Positions 20,320 to 32,295 of a stretch of DNA of 64,000 nucleotides are shown here, one piece after another. The translations under genes and the position numbers were made by a program. Positions within the stretch are counted from its first letter, which is position 1, and each line of letters starts with the position of its first letter. The stretch is taken from the NCBI GenBank assembly GCA_023101725.1, contig JALJCO010013425.1, forward strand, positions 1-64,000, given 5' to 3'. A model generated the notes under the pieces. The model was given only the letters and a program-made list of their open reading frames with translations. It made no database searches and had not been told where the DNA came from. This DNA is from Atherinomorus stipes (lineage: Eukaryota; Chordata; Actinopteri; Atheriniformes; Atherinidae).

Positions 20320-21944
20320 TTATGCTATGTATTCACCCTATTTCTCCTGATCCCATCTCATCCGACCAGTTTTCTGAGCAGCATCTTCCCTCGTTCTTCT
20401 TGCCAAACAAAATTCGCTCCCACTCTCAGACAAGAGAGTAACAGCACCAAACCATTTCCTGGTGTCACATGTTTCAACTCTGGGAGGCTGAAACAATTCT
20501 TTCTTTCACGATAATGAAACACGAGATGCCAGATAATCTCATAAATATGTGTTGTATTTCTTCTTCTGCACTCACACTGCTCGGGATGAAGAGGCAGGTC
20601 TTTGTTTCAGGCTTCCTGGCCCACAGGAAGTGATTGCAGCGTGACAGTGAGGGACACTCATCTCTTGGAGAGGGGGAATGCTGGAAGACGTATCCCTTTT
20701 TGATCAAGGCTTGCTGACGGATCACCCGGAGAAAGGCAAATGAGGATCATACCGAGGCCTGATGACAACAGGCCAATTTTGATGTCCCTTTTCTCTCATT
20801 GCGGCGCTTCTCTTTCAAGCTGAAATCTGCTTGAGCAGCCTGGGAAAATGGCCTTTTACCCACCTTCATAGTCCCAGAGTTGACAGGGCAACTAAGCTAA
20901 ATGGAATTTAGATGAATGTTAAGACTACGTTAAATGAGTCCTTCAGCTCAACTCGGTCTTTATGGCCACAAAACCTGCACAGATTCAGTGATTCAGTCCT
21001 GAATCTACAGAAAGACTGGACTGAGGAGTGCGGCCATCTGCAGGCAAAAACAAGGGCGCCACTTTATTCCATCCCAGATTGTTTAATTCAAAAATGTTGA
21101 CCCATATGAGACACATTATATCTGAGCAGCATCAAGGTCCATATTCAGTGTAACCAGAACCTCAAAGGCCACATGTTCTCACAGTGTTTATAATGCATTA
21201 GTGGAACAAACTCTACACTGTACTCTCTTTACAAATCCCACCTGGCCATGTATTAGTTGCAGATGTGGCTCTCTAATTCATAATGAACTAATAATGGTTT
21301 TGTTAGTGCAAGATTGTTTTCCTTTCCTCCCTCGCACACACATAGATGGAGCTAATCTGTGTGGAGGTGTGGCCGGGCAGGAGGCGATATCGCACCCTGC
21401 ATGAAACATGGACCTTGGAATGTGTTGTTGCAAGCTAGCATGCTTTGAGTTATCGGTGCTCATCCAGAATGGATTGTTAAATAATCGCTTATTTTCCCCC
21501 CCGCTGGGGTGTCGCCTCTCTGTATCTGAGATCATAACTTATTATTAGCTCTCATACATAAGAGAAACCACATTGGTTGAGTGACTTGTTTAATTGAAGG
21601 CCTTTGACTGAATTTGCTGCTAATGAAAACACATGACAAAAAAAACGCAAATTAATAACTTCATCTTCTGATTTTGTGCTGATAAAAAGGAGAGCTCAAA
21701 GACGAGACATTACAGATAACAGAGACGTAGATCTAAAGGCATCAGTTAACTGCTTGATCTAGATTTTATATGAGTGCAGTTTAACCCTCACTTTCATGTA
21801 TTTTTTAAGATTTTGAAATTAAGATGGATTGCATCAACCTACTTTAAGTATAAATTCAACATGTGCTCAGTTGATTTAGAATTGAGCATTTTTCCAAATA
21901 TTTTTGTACCTAACATCTGCTATTATTCACTTATATAAAGGTAT
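20320..21944. other. gene-free, low-repeat sequence
   Basis: Balanced composition with cores such as CTAATTCATAATGAACTAATAA near 21271-21290 (split here: CTAATTCATA, ATGAACTAAT) and GTTTAATTG. Frames at 20474-20725 and 21201-21535 are not recognisable as proteins. It may be regulatory DNA. Confidence 0.4.
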
Positions 21945-22250
21945 AGAAATACTCTCACTGGCCACTTAGTTAACCTCATAACACAAATATCTTACCAGCC
22001 AATCACACAGCAGCAAGTCAACACATCTAGTCATGTAGACATGATGAAGATGACTTGCTGAAATTCAAACTGAGCATCAGAATGAGGAAGAGATGAGATT
22101 TAAGTGACTTAGAACGTGACATGGTTGTTGGTCTGAGTGTTTATTTTCACACACAACCATCTGTAGGGTTTCCAGAGAATGATCTGAGGAAGAGAAAATA
22201 TCCAGCGAGCAGCAGTTTTCTGGACCAGAATGTCTTGGTGATGTCAACAA
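21945..22250 (+). mobile_element. Tc1-type transposon fragment, 5' part (family with GGCCACTT ends)
   Basis: ACTCTCACTGGCCACTTAGT at 21950 is the terminal inverted repeat word of this family. Downstream CTGAGCATCAGAATGAGGAA and CATGGTTGTTGGTCTGAGTG match the copies at 53735-53845 (complement) and 62420-62640. Coding potential is lost. Confidence 0.7.
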
Positions 22251-22261
22251 ATTCTTTGTTG

Positions 22262-23765
22262 AGGTTTTTCTCTTTTTTATGTCCTCTCCAACTCCACACA
22301 GATGGTCCTCCTTCCTGGTTCAAATGAAGGTTTTACTCCTGTTTCTGGTTCTGATGGAGGTTTTCACCTCCGCCAAGGAGGTAATGTTTTCGGTAGCGCC
22401 GGTTAGTTTGTCCGTCTGTCTGTCAGCAGCAGGAAAAAGTCCTGGACGGATTAACCTTAAATTTTCACCAGCTGTGTGTCTCAGTCCAAGGATGAACCGG
22501 TTACATTTTGCTGGTGATCCGGATCACCTTCTGGATCCAGGAATGTTTAGAAGGATTTTTTTATCATTGTGAAATCTGCCATGTTGGGCAGGCTGTTGAT
22601 GAGGCATGAGTGCCCCCTTGTGGCAGAAGTTTGCAGCTGAGCGCATGATGTCAGGATGCAGAAATGAAACTTATGAGCAGCAGTGAGCACGAGGAGAGAA
22701 GACTGTTGGACAGACTTCAAGCAGGTGAATAAGGTGAACTGTGTGCGTCTGTAAATTACTAAGTAACTAGTTGTATTTCTGCCTGAACAGGATGTTTATT
22801 TAGCCTTTAATGTTATTTAGCTGAGTTGCTTATTCAGAGGTGTTCCTCCATTCACCACGTGCCTTTTTATGCTATGAAGCTAGCTGACCTGTTACATGCC
22901 AGTTACTGTAACTGTTAGCCTTGAACACATCTGCATGTTTAGTCCTAACTGTAAGGGATTTATTAGTAACAATTAATACCTTGATTGTGTTTATTTGCTA
23001 AATGAATGATCCTCATGGCTTTGCATTTCTGTGTTTATAGATCACACCCACTTTCATTCACCTTAACTATGAATGGACTATGAATTAACTAGACATTCAC
23101 CTTAACTAACCTAGAATTCCTCTGTTAGCCTGTCGTTTGTTGCATTACTGTGCTGTTGTGATTAAGAGTGACCAGTAAAGACAGTTAACTGTACAAGCGA
23201 GTCCTGTGTGTTTTGACCGATACCCCATGATGAACATCAAACCTCCTTGCCAACACCTAAACAGTCTTACATCAACATCACCCTAACAGGTCAAATTTTT
23301 GGAATTTTTTCATATAACTCCGTACAAATGGCCCAAGTGTTGGGGAAAAAAAAATTACTAGAAAGGATCTCAATGAGTTCTACATTGTTTCAAAAGTTGA
23401 TCCGGATCCAGAGAAAATTCCAGATACTATGATCCAGAACACACAAAAATAAGGAAGTGAAGCTGCTTGGCGGAGGTCTGCGCTCTCCGAGTGCTTTTCT
23501 AGTTCTTCCTGGTTCTGGTGGAGGTTTTTTTTTTTTCTGGTTCTGATGCAGGTTTTCCTTTCCACTGTCTCTTTGTGCAGGTCAGGATGGAGAATTGAAC
23601 AGTTATTTTAAACTGGACTGATGTGGATATACTGGGCAATCATTGAATGGATCTGTTTTAATTGGATTATAATTGGCTACAATAAACTGGATTGAGCTGG
23701 ATCATGCCTGGAACAGAACCTTGTGAAGTTGCGTTAATGAAATAAAGCTGAAATCAAATGAATTA
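22262..23765 (+). mobile_element. LINE-type tail repeat split by another repeat
   Basis: TTCCTGGTTCTGGTGGAGG and TTCCACTGTCTCT near 23505-23570, TTGGATTATAATTGG, and AAATAAAGCTGAAAT near 23740 match the repeat at 50690-51385. The left piece (22262-22365, TTCTGATGGAGGTTTT) is separated from the right piece by the sequence at 22366-23505. Confidence 0.6.
22366..23505. repeat. inserted repeat with CTCCGCCAAGGAGGT end
   Basis: It starts CACCTCCGCCAAGGAGGTAA and has GGTGATCCGGATCACC near 22512. Complementary words occur near the right end (TTGATCCGGATCC near 23398, GGCGGAGG near 23471). This is a very common repeat in fish, but I cannot state its class. The central part (22620-23240) matches nothing I know. 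Confidence 0.55.
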
Positions 23766-24164
23766 CCCTTAAAGACCCACAATGCAACTTTTAGCAATTT
23801 TCTCAGATGCGCCCCTTATCGAAGGCTAAGCTAGCACTCCCAACTAGTGAAAGACAGTCTCATCTTTACTCTTGTTCTGTCCCCTCCTCTCTTTCTTTTC
23901 CCCTCTTCCTCCAGTAATGTTTCCTTTCATTTCTTTGCATAATCCAACATGATGTGTGTTCAAAACACTCACTGTGTTCATATCTGTTTGTTAGCACATT
24001 ACATGGAGCGCAACCAATAGTCGGCTGCAACATTACGGTCACGTCCTGGATGGAAAAGTTGCACACTGCTGTTTCTAAGCCTCGGGACGCCTCTGGGCTT
24101 GAAAATGTGCATAATGACTGTTTGTGTGCCATCAAAACGAGTCAGAAACGGTCTTTAAATTGGT
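23766..24164. other. no gene seen
   Basis: GACCCACAATGCAACTTTTAG and similar words suggest an old MITE. No coding sequence. Confidence 0.35.
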
Positions 24165-24430
24165 AAAGGGCTTTTATTCAGTAGCACTTTTTTAACCTTT
24201 TCAAGTCTCTACAAGGCACTTTACAGGAATTTCTCATCCATCCATTCACACATATACAATCTTTCTTATTTACACAATAAATATATGCAGATACACAAAT
24301 AATCTCACACACTCTATAACCAGAAATTATTGCTCCCTGATTCGTATTGACCTTGGAAATTGGCTGGGTTCAGTGCCATACACTAAAAGTCAAACCACTA
24401 ACCTGGATGGACGGCTCAGCCTGAGTTGAT
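24165..24430. repeat. diverged second copy of the 17154-17415 repeat
   Basis: GCACTTTACAGG, CATCCATCCATTCACACA, TGGGTTCAGTG and a diverged tail align by eye to the repeat at 17154. Confidence 0.5.
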
Positions 24431-26289
24431 GCTAGCTAATGAAGAACCGTGCAAATTATCGGCAGCACAGAGGGAAACCTAAGTTTCAATAACCACCCAT
24501 AAGCTGCTTAGCTAAGGGCTAACAAATGATCAGTGCTATAAATTGTCAATATCAGATATTAAAATGGAAGTCCATTTATCTGTACACATTATCAAACCTA
24601 ACACCAGTCTGGTCTTCTAGAAAAAAAACCAACCAAACAAAGCAAATAAGACAATAAAATAAAAAGATCCTATAATTGTAATCTCAACAGTCAATGCCAA
24701 ACAGTGCCTTGTAATATTTTACGTATTGAAAAGCCTTTTTTTGTGATTTATCTGTTTGGATTTGATCACCTTAGTCTAAATCGAGCTTTGAAGGAAATGG
24801 GGAAAAGGTCTGACTGTGGATGGATCATGTTTTAAATTTATTTCCATTGTGGACGTACAAAATGACCTCTCATGCACTCTAAGTCAGATGTTGAGCCTAA
24901 AATGATGGAAATGATATCTACTGTAAAGTTTATGCTGCAGTAGAAAGCTCTTAAATTGCCATTATTTTTACAAAGCAGGCAACACTTTGACAAGAGGAGG
25001 CCATGAAGCTTGTCATCCTTCTTTCAGCTGATCGCAGGTCTGAAAGTGTGTTGATGACGTGCAAAGAACAAAGCTGCAACACGTGCAGCATCAAGTATGA
25101 AATTAAAATGCCGTGTTGCTTCCCTCAAAGATTTCACCTCGAAACTTTGATGTTTGACCTGTGAGTAAAGGAGGAATGAAGCTGCACGCTCAGTGTGTTT
25201 TTGCTGCGTGTGTGTGTGGGTGTGCAGCTTTCTCATTAGGGAATTTTCCCCCTGCAAAAGATTTCGTAATAAGGAAAACAAGGGCGATAAAGAAAATGAA
25301 AGAAGGAGAGAAAGCAGGAGGAAATCCAGAGGTAAAGAGAACTGGGGACATTGTAATTAGTTGCACCTGTTTCCTTTAACCCAGCTCCAGTTTCCCTCTA
25401 CAATCGCATGCAGATTACCCATCAAAGCCCCTCTTCGCTGCCTCTGCTCAATGGATCCTTTGTTGCCAGTTGTCAGGGAGGCGGCCCACAAAAGTATGTA
25501 ACACAAGCAGGCCACATTGCTCTGGATCTTACAGTACATGTAAGCCTCTGCCAGCCGCAATAAGAATAATAGGGAGACAAGGAGTCTGCAGCACTCCCGT
25601 TTGCAACTGAGACAATGCTGGTACTTTTTGGGGGTGGGAGGACAGACCACAACAGTTGCATCATCTGTCAACACTTGTAGTAGCTTGTGTTAGCTCTGCC
25701 ATGCAGCACTGATGTCAACCGCGGAAAGTCTTTGCTGCATGCATGTTCACTGAGATACATGCACGTCTGCTCTCAGCAGCAGTGTGCAAAATGAGTAGGT
25801 GGATAAATAAAAGGCATAGGAGTTGTTGGAGCCTTATAGTTTTAATCTTCCAGTAAAAATCTACAAAAAAAGATATGATTAGTCAAATGATTACAAATTC
25901 CTGGATGGATTTTATACCAATTAACATTTTTCAAAGGATCAAAACAAATCTGGACTTCTTTGTTCTCACTGCTCATTACAAACTCATGCTGGGCATCCAG
26001 ATATTAAGTTAATTACATAAAGGTTATTACAAATTACAGAGGAGGCTGTAAAGTTTCCAAAAATATTCAAACACATCAGATTGAATTCTGTGGATCTTGG
26101 CATCAAATAGCGGCCAACAAGCTGCAAGAGCTCAAACATGATACCATCAGACGTTTTGATAGAAGACTGATTAAAGAAACTTCTACATAACCCGAAATAA
26201 CTAAAGAGGAAAAAAACCAGGATAATGTCTGTGGTTGTTTTATTTTACAATAAAGCCCCTGAGTTCAGACCAAAGACTAAAAAAAAAAA
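24431..26289. other. gene-free sequence, part low-repeat (25020-25700)
   Basis: No protein family is recognised. 25020-25700 has an even composition, few homopolymers and AATTAG/TAATTAG cores (25355). The adjacent 25850-26280 is AT-rich. Confidence 0.4.
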
Positions 26290-27430
26290 AAAATGGACGT
26301 AGAATCCGGTTAGGTCTAAAGAGCTGAGAGTGAAGCCAGTTGGGCGTTTCCCGTCGCCATCTTGCGAAGTCCTGTGTGTTGTCACTCCCAGAAAACACTA
26401 AGATTGGCAGAGACAGGGCTGCTCCGAGCTGCGGGGCAAATGATTAACAGCCAAGCTAATGCTAACTGAGCTAATCCAAAGTGAGCAGGAACAAACAAAG
26501 GTATGCGGTTTAAAGGTAAGGCACGCTCAGACTTACTGTTAACCAGCTAAAAACTCTGATGCAGGCCGAGGCCTTTCTGGGAGCAAGCAGGGAGCTAACT
26601 ATTAGCCTCCACAGCTAAAACTGGCACGTGGTCTGCCACCTGTCAATCAAAAGGACACACTCTTAACATGAAGGTAAACTTGCTCTATTAAACCTTAAAT
26701 GTTTTTTTGAACCAGGCTGTAAACATGTTTTTTCTGCGGTAAACATATTTGTTTCTGCAGTGAAGTTGGTCTTTTTAACACGGGAATCTATTGGGCCTTT
26801 TCCATTGCAGCTGCACAGGGCACGGTACAGCATAGTACAGCACCACACGCCAAAGACAACCAGGACGGTTTTTGTTTCCACACAGGAGAAGCAGTAGTCT
26901 AATACCTGTAAGTGGGTGGAGTAGGCGCGGTCGAGACTGCCGTGATGTCACTGCCGTGCCACACGGTGGTCAGTAAAGTAAAAATAACAATGGTGGCGTT
27001 GGATGATATCGAGGTGTTACTGCTGTTGTTGTTTTTTCTGTGACTCGTAGTCACAGAAAACAGAGGCAGATATTTTTAGAAGAAGCAAGGTGAAACAGGT
27101 AAAGCTCGTGGCATGTACAGAGCATGAGGCGAGTGGTCTTCATGACTCTGCCTTCTCCTGTTCGATGGTCTCTTTTGGTCGAAAATGACGAAAATTTCCT
27201 TCGACCAATCAGTTGAGAGCTGTCAGGTATGTCACGTTTTATGTAGGTTCAGCACGGTCAGAGCTAGCTCTGAAACGAGTGGGGAAAATCGTAACGGCTC
27301 GTAGCGGGTTTTCCCAGAGGAAACACGAATAAAGCGTGCCTTGTGGAAGGGTTACGAAAATGTGCAGTGGAAAAGGCCCATATGGGGATTCGCTCTGTTT
27401 TGGAGCCAGCCCCTAGTGGATGAAGTAAGA
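26290..27430. mobile_element. ~650 bp fish repeat, copy A, interrupted
   Basis: It matches the copy at 30655-31320: GAGTGAAGCCAGTTGGGCGT, CACTCCCAGAAAA, CTGCTCCGAGC, CCTGTCAATCAAAAGGACAC, TGAACCAGGCTGTAAACATG, TCTATGGGGATT. The insert at 26792-27380 splits the segment before GGGGATTCGCTCTG. Confidence 0.8.
26792..27380. mobile_element. 589-bp DNA element with TGGGCCTTTTCCA ends, inserted in copy A
   Basis: Inverted ends: TGGGCCTTTTCCATTGCA at the left and TGGGCCTTTTCCACTGCA on the complement of the right. TAT is present on both sides (26789-26791, 27381-27383). Taking the insert out leaves TCTATGGGGATT, just what the empty copy has at 31247. Class is not certain. The size and 3-bp duplication could fit PIF/Harbinger-like elements, but the target word is not the usual TWA. 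Confidence 0.8.
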
Positions 27431-27789
27431 ACTTTGACACATGACACAGTGACATCTATTAAACATTTCTGGAGCTGTCGCTGCCCAGCAGCATAGCAGG
27501 CTGAGAAATAATATTCAACTTTCAAACTCTGCGCCACGTCAAGTGCTAGCATACGGATATTAACAAGCTGGCCTATTTTAACATGCAGCCTGGCTGATTC
27601 AGCAAAAAGAAACACAAGAGGACATTATCAGAGGACGAGAGGAAAATAAAAATAAAAAGAGACAAAACAAGAGATAAGACAGGAGTCAAAATAAGACTCT
27701 TACTCCGGACAGATTTTATCGTACAGGTCAGATAAAGACAGATGCTGAATCAGCCATTAACAGAGAGACTCTGTTTTTTAAATGGCCAC

Positions 27790-28185
27790 AAACATCTTCT
27801 ATACGGCCTTTATCACCACAGCCTACCTGAGTATTGTTGCTGGCCATGTCCATCCCTTTATGACCACAGTGGAGCACTTCTGATGCTACTTCCAGCAGGA
27901 TAATGCACCATGTCACAAAGCTCAGATCATCTCCAACATGACCATGAGTTCACCGAACTCCAATGATCTCCACAGTCACCAGATCTCAATCCAACAGAGC
28001 AGATTTGGGATGTGGTGGAACGGGAGATTCTCATCATGGATGCAGCAACTGTGTGATGCTATTATGTCAATATGGAGCAAAATCTCTGAGGAATGTTTCC
28101 AACACCTGACTGAATCCAAGACACCAAGAATTAAAGGCGTTATAGAAGATGTTTCTTTCAACAATTTTTGCAATATTCTATAAAA
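27790..28185 (+). pseudogene. Tc1-type transposase C-terminal remnant (GGCCACTT family)
   Basis: Plus strand: around 27893-27925 CAGCAGGATAATGCACC then CATGTCACAAAGC, which reads QDNAPCHKA (a catalytic aspartate segment). After 27960, CACCAGATCTCAATCCAAC is the DNA for the SPDLNP type motif in a shifted frame, and LCDAIMSIWSKISEECFQHL (28050-28115) is the C-terminal helix region. Frameshifts prevent a full protein. A minus-strand copy is at 37750-38100. Confidence 0.8.
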
Positions 28186-28999
28186 TTGGGTTCACCACCC
28201 CATATGCTATGATTAATTAAAAGCTTTAAATATATAAATATTATTATACATCAGCTGTGAAAGTAATGGGGCTGAAAAAACATCCGCCAATCATCTCTGC
28301 ATTCCTTAACTTTATCATTTGTCTACTGGCTCATCAATCACGTTTACTACTGTAGTAAGAACGGGTGATAGGCGAGACTGATCAATGAGAGCAATTGATT
28401 GGCGAGAGTAATACTGCGACCTGGATGCCGGTAGCTAACATCATTCTGCTAGCGGTTAGCAACGTTCTGACAACGACATCTGTTTACGTGCATTTGTAAC
28501 ATGATACCTGCTGCCTGCTAAATACAGGAGTGGCTCGTGCACGTTATTCTGTGGCTGAAGGAGGGAGCTGTGAATCTAGCGGGTTGGTCTTTCTTCAAGA
28601 ACTCGCTAACAGTCTCTGCTTTCTGAAATGCCGAAACATCTTCTATAACGCCTTTAAAGCAGTTCTGGAGAAAAAAACGGGTCCAACCTGGGGCAAGAAG
28701 GTAGTCCTGATAATGTGGATGGCGTGTGTTTGTTTTGGTGCCTGCATGATTATGACCTCATTTTTCTTTCATGCAAAACTTTCTTATGTTCTATCAGCTG
28801 TTTTTCACTTATTAAGGCTCTTCCCTTAATTCTTTCATTTAATAAACATAATTTTTAGAAGTGTACTAGGCTTTGTAATTCTTCCTATCTGGGAAACCTG
28901 ACAGCAGCCTCTCTACAGCAGCTTTATTAATAAACAGCACCAACTATCGTAGTCATGTTATCACAAGACGTTGATGATAGGCTCCATAATTACCATCAT
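28186..28999. other. no gene recognised
   Basis: A 99-codon frame (28530-28829) has a hydrophobic stretch near its end (VLIMWMACVCFGACMIM) but no family resemblance, and the sequence before it (GCTAGCGGTTAGC) is repeat-like. Confidence 0.35.
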
Positions 29000-29875
29000 G
29001 TGCTGGTTTGTCTATTTTTCCACAAGTTCACCACATTATTGAAAACAGCTGGCAGAGTCACACATCGGTCTGTGTTCCTAATCCCAGATCAACTAGTCCT
29101 CCTCACAGCTGCTACGGGCTAATTCCTTCATTTTATAAAAAGCCGTCCTTGATTAGGTTATTATCAAGATCATTTAGCGTTTCAACGAGAGAAGCAAAGG
29201 GAGGGGTGACGTTCATGTGGCGGTACGGAGGTATTTTCTGTCATTGAATTGGATGCTGACAGGTTCACATGCTCACCTCGTGGAATGTATCTGACAATGA
29301 ACGGCGCAGTGGAGGCAGGAGGTAAAGGGAGGAGAGACCGTTCTGCATTCAAGCGCTAATTAGAAAAATTAGATCTATGAAAGGCAGCGAGTGATCTAGG
29401 CCTTCAACCTACGCCTGTGTACCGCTGTAGCAGCACAAAGAGGAGGCAACAATGAGCACTGGGGAGGAGGAGGGGGGATAAATAATTTAATCCATTATCT
29501 ACTCTGCAAAGCTCATCAGCACTGCTACACAATGGCCACGATTGAATTGCTGATTGCATTTCTCTCCTACCCTCCAGGAGAAAATGCCCATGCTCCACTA
29601 TGTTCTCTCCTGCCTGCCAGCACAACTAAGAGCAAGAGAAAGACAGAGTGGGAGGGAGAGGCAGAGGCAGAGGAGTGTAGAGTGTCTTCCACCAAGGTCA
29701 AACTACAATACAACAATCTAATTAAGAGTATCAGAGAGTTTCCTGTGTGGGGTCAACCTCCCTGTTGTGCTCACAGGCTCATATTGTCCATTATGCATTA
29801 CATCGTGTACTTCTTCATGTAAATGATGGATGTGATGCTAATTAAATCTTTGTATTTCATAATCTTGCCAAAACT
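29000..29875. other. gene-free, homeodomain-core-rich sequence
   Basis: Low-repeat sequence with CTAATTAAG (29719), ATGCTAATTAAAT (29836) and similar POU/homeodomain-like cores. No protein family is seen in frames at 29008-29247 or 29532-29822. Confidence 0.45.
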
Positions 29876-29905
29876 GTTTTTTTTTTTTTTGTTTTTTTTT
29901 TTTTA
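29876..29905. repeat. poly-T tract
   Basis: T-runs interrupted by one G. Confidence 0.9.
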
Positions 29906-30654
29906 TAATCTATGAGAACAATTTTAGCTCTCTTCTTTCTGCCTCAGATTAACCAGTCTGAACAGATTAGAACTCTGATAAAGGGTTGTCTGTTTGGAGA
30001 TGAGATGAGATGAAATGAAGAAACAATACTTTTTTCATCTTTGAAGGGAATTTAATTTTTTTTATCCTTTATTAAAAATTAGCATTAAAAAAGTCAACAA
30101 CTCATAAAACTGAACACAGCATGATGTAAACTAATGATCTGACTGAAGGGTCTACCCATCCAAAAAAGACTATTATTTCATTGGACTGCCTTTATCTCTG
30201 ATTCCAGCAACATCCTCTATGAAATTGTCTCCATCAGTTTTTGCAACGTCACAAGATTTATTTCCACCCAGTGTTGCATTATCTTTGTCCAAGATCTTGT
30301 ATTGATGATGAGAGAGTCGGACCACTGCACAAAGCTTTCTCCAGCACATCCCAAAGATTCACAACGAGGTTTGAGACACAGGATGTGTCTTTCCACTTGA
30401 TTGTTTAAGAAATGAGAAGCTGCTCACTGCATCAGTTGGGGTTAAATGACTTGTTGTAGGAACCTCTCTGCTTAGTTAAATCCAGGTGGTCATGTGTTTT
30501 TTTCAGGATGGGCACTGCTAGTTGGCTGTGATCATGAGGCCAGTCTACTGCCACCACAGAAAACATTTGGGACTTTTGTGTATGGTTTTGAAAAACTTTT
30601 AGATGGATTGGGTTTAAACTTTTCTTCTTGCACTTATAATTAAGTCGTTACTAG
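29906..30654. other. no gene seen
   Basis: AT-rich stretch. No recognised family, though 30160-30600 looks like decayed antisense transposon sequence (ATCCTCTATGAAATTG, TCCCAAAGATTCAC). Confidence 0.35.
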
Positions 30655-31320
30655 AGAGGGACGAACCTTTCGCTACGTCACCTGTTGGTTTCTGAAGAGC
30701 TAAAAGTGAAGCCAGCTGGGCGTGTCCCACAGTTGCCATCTTTCCGTATCGCATGTGTCGTCACTCCCAGAAAATACTAAAATGGGCAAAGATAAGGCCG
30801 CTCCGAGCCGCGGGGAAAACGATTGACAGCTGACATACTCTGGGCTAAATGCTAACCAAGCTAACTTGAAACTAACAGGAGCTAACAAAGATTAGCCTCC
30901 TAAGCGGTGGGATAAAGGTAAGACACGCTTAGACTTGCAATTATCTGACTAAAAACTGCTGTTGTGCTACAAACTGAGACCTTACTGAGAGCAAACAAGG
31001 AGCTAACTAGGAACCACCGGTCGGCAGGCTGGGCTTCTGGTCTGTCACATGTCAATCAAAAGGACACGCCCCTAATTATGTGTAGTTTCAAGATGAGATA
31101 ACATCTAAACGGATGAGTTATAAAAAAATTCATCCCCCTCACAGTTGACATGAAGGTAAACTTGACCTATTAGACCTAAAATGATTTTTTGAACCAGGCT
31201 GTAAACATGTTTATTTCGGCTGTGAAGTTGATGTTTTTAACATGGGAGTCTATGGGGATTTGCTCTGTTTTGCAGCCAGCACCTAGCAGAACAAGGGAGA
31301 ACTACAAAAAATGACTTCTT
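30655..31320. mobile_element. ~650 bp fish repeat, copy B (uninterrupted)
   Basis: Same words as copy A at 26290-27430 in the same order and orientation, with the target of the copy-A insert still intact at 31247-31258 (TCTATGGGGATT). No coding function is visible. Confidence 0.8.
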
Positions 31321-31387
31321 CCGGGTAGCCTCATAGTTGGCCACCGGAGGTTGCTGCTTGCTTGCACTACAATGTCACAAACATTGG

Positions 31388-31600
31388 ATATACGAGTTGG
31401 GGGGAGTGGGTAGCCTATTGGTTAATGCGGTTAATGTGGATTTGGTCCATAAACCCAGGTTCGAGTCCCCCACATGGCACTCAGGTGAACCACTATGGGC
31501 CCTTGAGCAAGGACCTTAACCCTCATCAATTGCTCTCTGGGCGCTGTAATTGGCATTCCACCGCTCCCTGGTTAAATTAGAGCAGAGCTGAATTTCCCAA
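31388..31600 (+). mobile_element. tRNA-derived SINE-like repeat
   Basis: GTGGGTAGCCTATTGGTTAA resembles an A box and AGGTTCGAGTCCC a B box, followed by CCCTTGAGCAAGGACCTTAA and GGGCGCTGTAATTGGC, words found together in fish SINE/LINE tails. No acceptor-stem pairing that would make it a working tRNA gene. Confidence 0.6.
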
Positions 31601-31984
31601 TTAGGAATAATGAAGTATCCACCTTATTCCTGAGCCAACGAATGCACAAACGATTATGCGATCAACCTGTGAGATACCGGAAATAGCACCATTGACTCAC
31701 AGTGTAAATTGTCGTTTCTGCTAGCATTTTTTTCTTACATTTCAACCAGAGTGTTTATAACATTTCTAAACGATTTGCTCCAGAAAATGTCCTTGCACGG
31801 TTCGGGAACATGTTGCGCTGTTCATGGTTTTACTCAAACCAGAGATAGTTTCATTTGTGGCTACAAGAGTGATGTGTAGAACACCCACCTCAGTCTACGA
31901 CAGAAAGAGGCTGCAGGCTGCAGACTGCGACTAAATGGTCGCATTTTGCGAATAAAAAAATTTACATCTGCTGTTCACTAAATA
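31601..31984. other. no gene recognised
   Basis: A short frame beginning ATGTCCTTGCACGGTTCG (31788) gives GTCCAVHGF, slightly like the first zinc ligands of a THAP domain, but it stops after about 30 residues. Not called. Confidence 0.3.
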
Positions 31985-32295
31985 TGATTGTATCCAACCT
32001 CTTTCAACAAAACAAGACCAACCTTATTAGTGTGTATTACTCTGCTCCCCATCTCTGGAATTCGCGATCTTCGTACAGACGACATTTCCCTCTCTTTAAA
32101 TCCAGACTCAAAACTCTTCTGTACAGACACACTTTTCTACCAAGTCCATATGCACCAATCCAATCTTGTTTTTATGGGGTACCTGTTATGTTTTTTGTTT
32201 TTAATGTTTTATCTGCTCTGTACAGTGTCCTTGGGTGCTCTGATAAAGTGCTTTTTAAATCAAATTTTTTAAAAATAATAATAATAATCATTATT
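31985..32295 (+). pseudogene. LINE ORF2 C-terminal end and 3' tail
   Basis: APHLWNS (32048-32068) followed by a frame change and FKSRLKTLLYRHTF is the typical last part of CR1/L2/Rex-type ORF2, with the usual TGTCCTTGGGTGCTCTGATA and AAAGTGCTTTTTAAA and then (AAT)n as the 3' tail. Only about the last 60 codons are present. Confidence 0.8.

Noticed and set aside
31395..31460. possible tRNA gene
   Set aside because: B box AGGTTCGAGTCCC is good, but it continues directly into SINE-like sequence and no acceptor stem was found.
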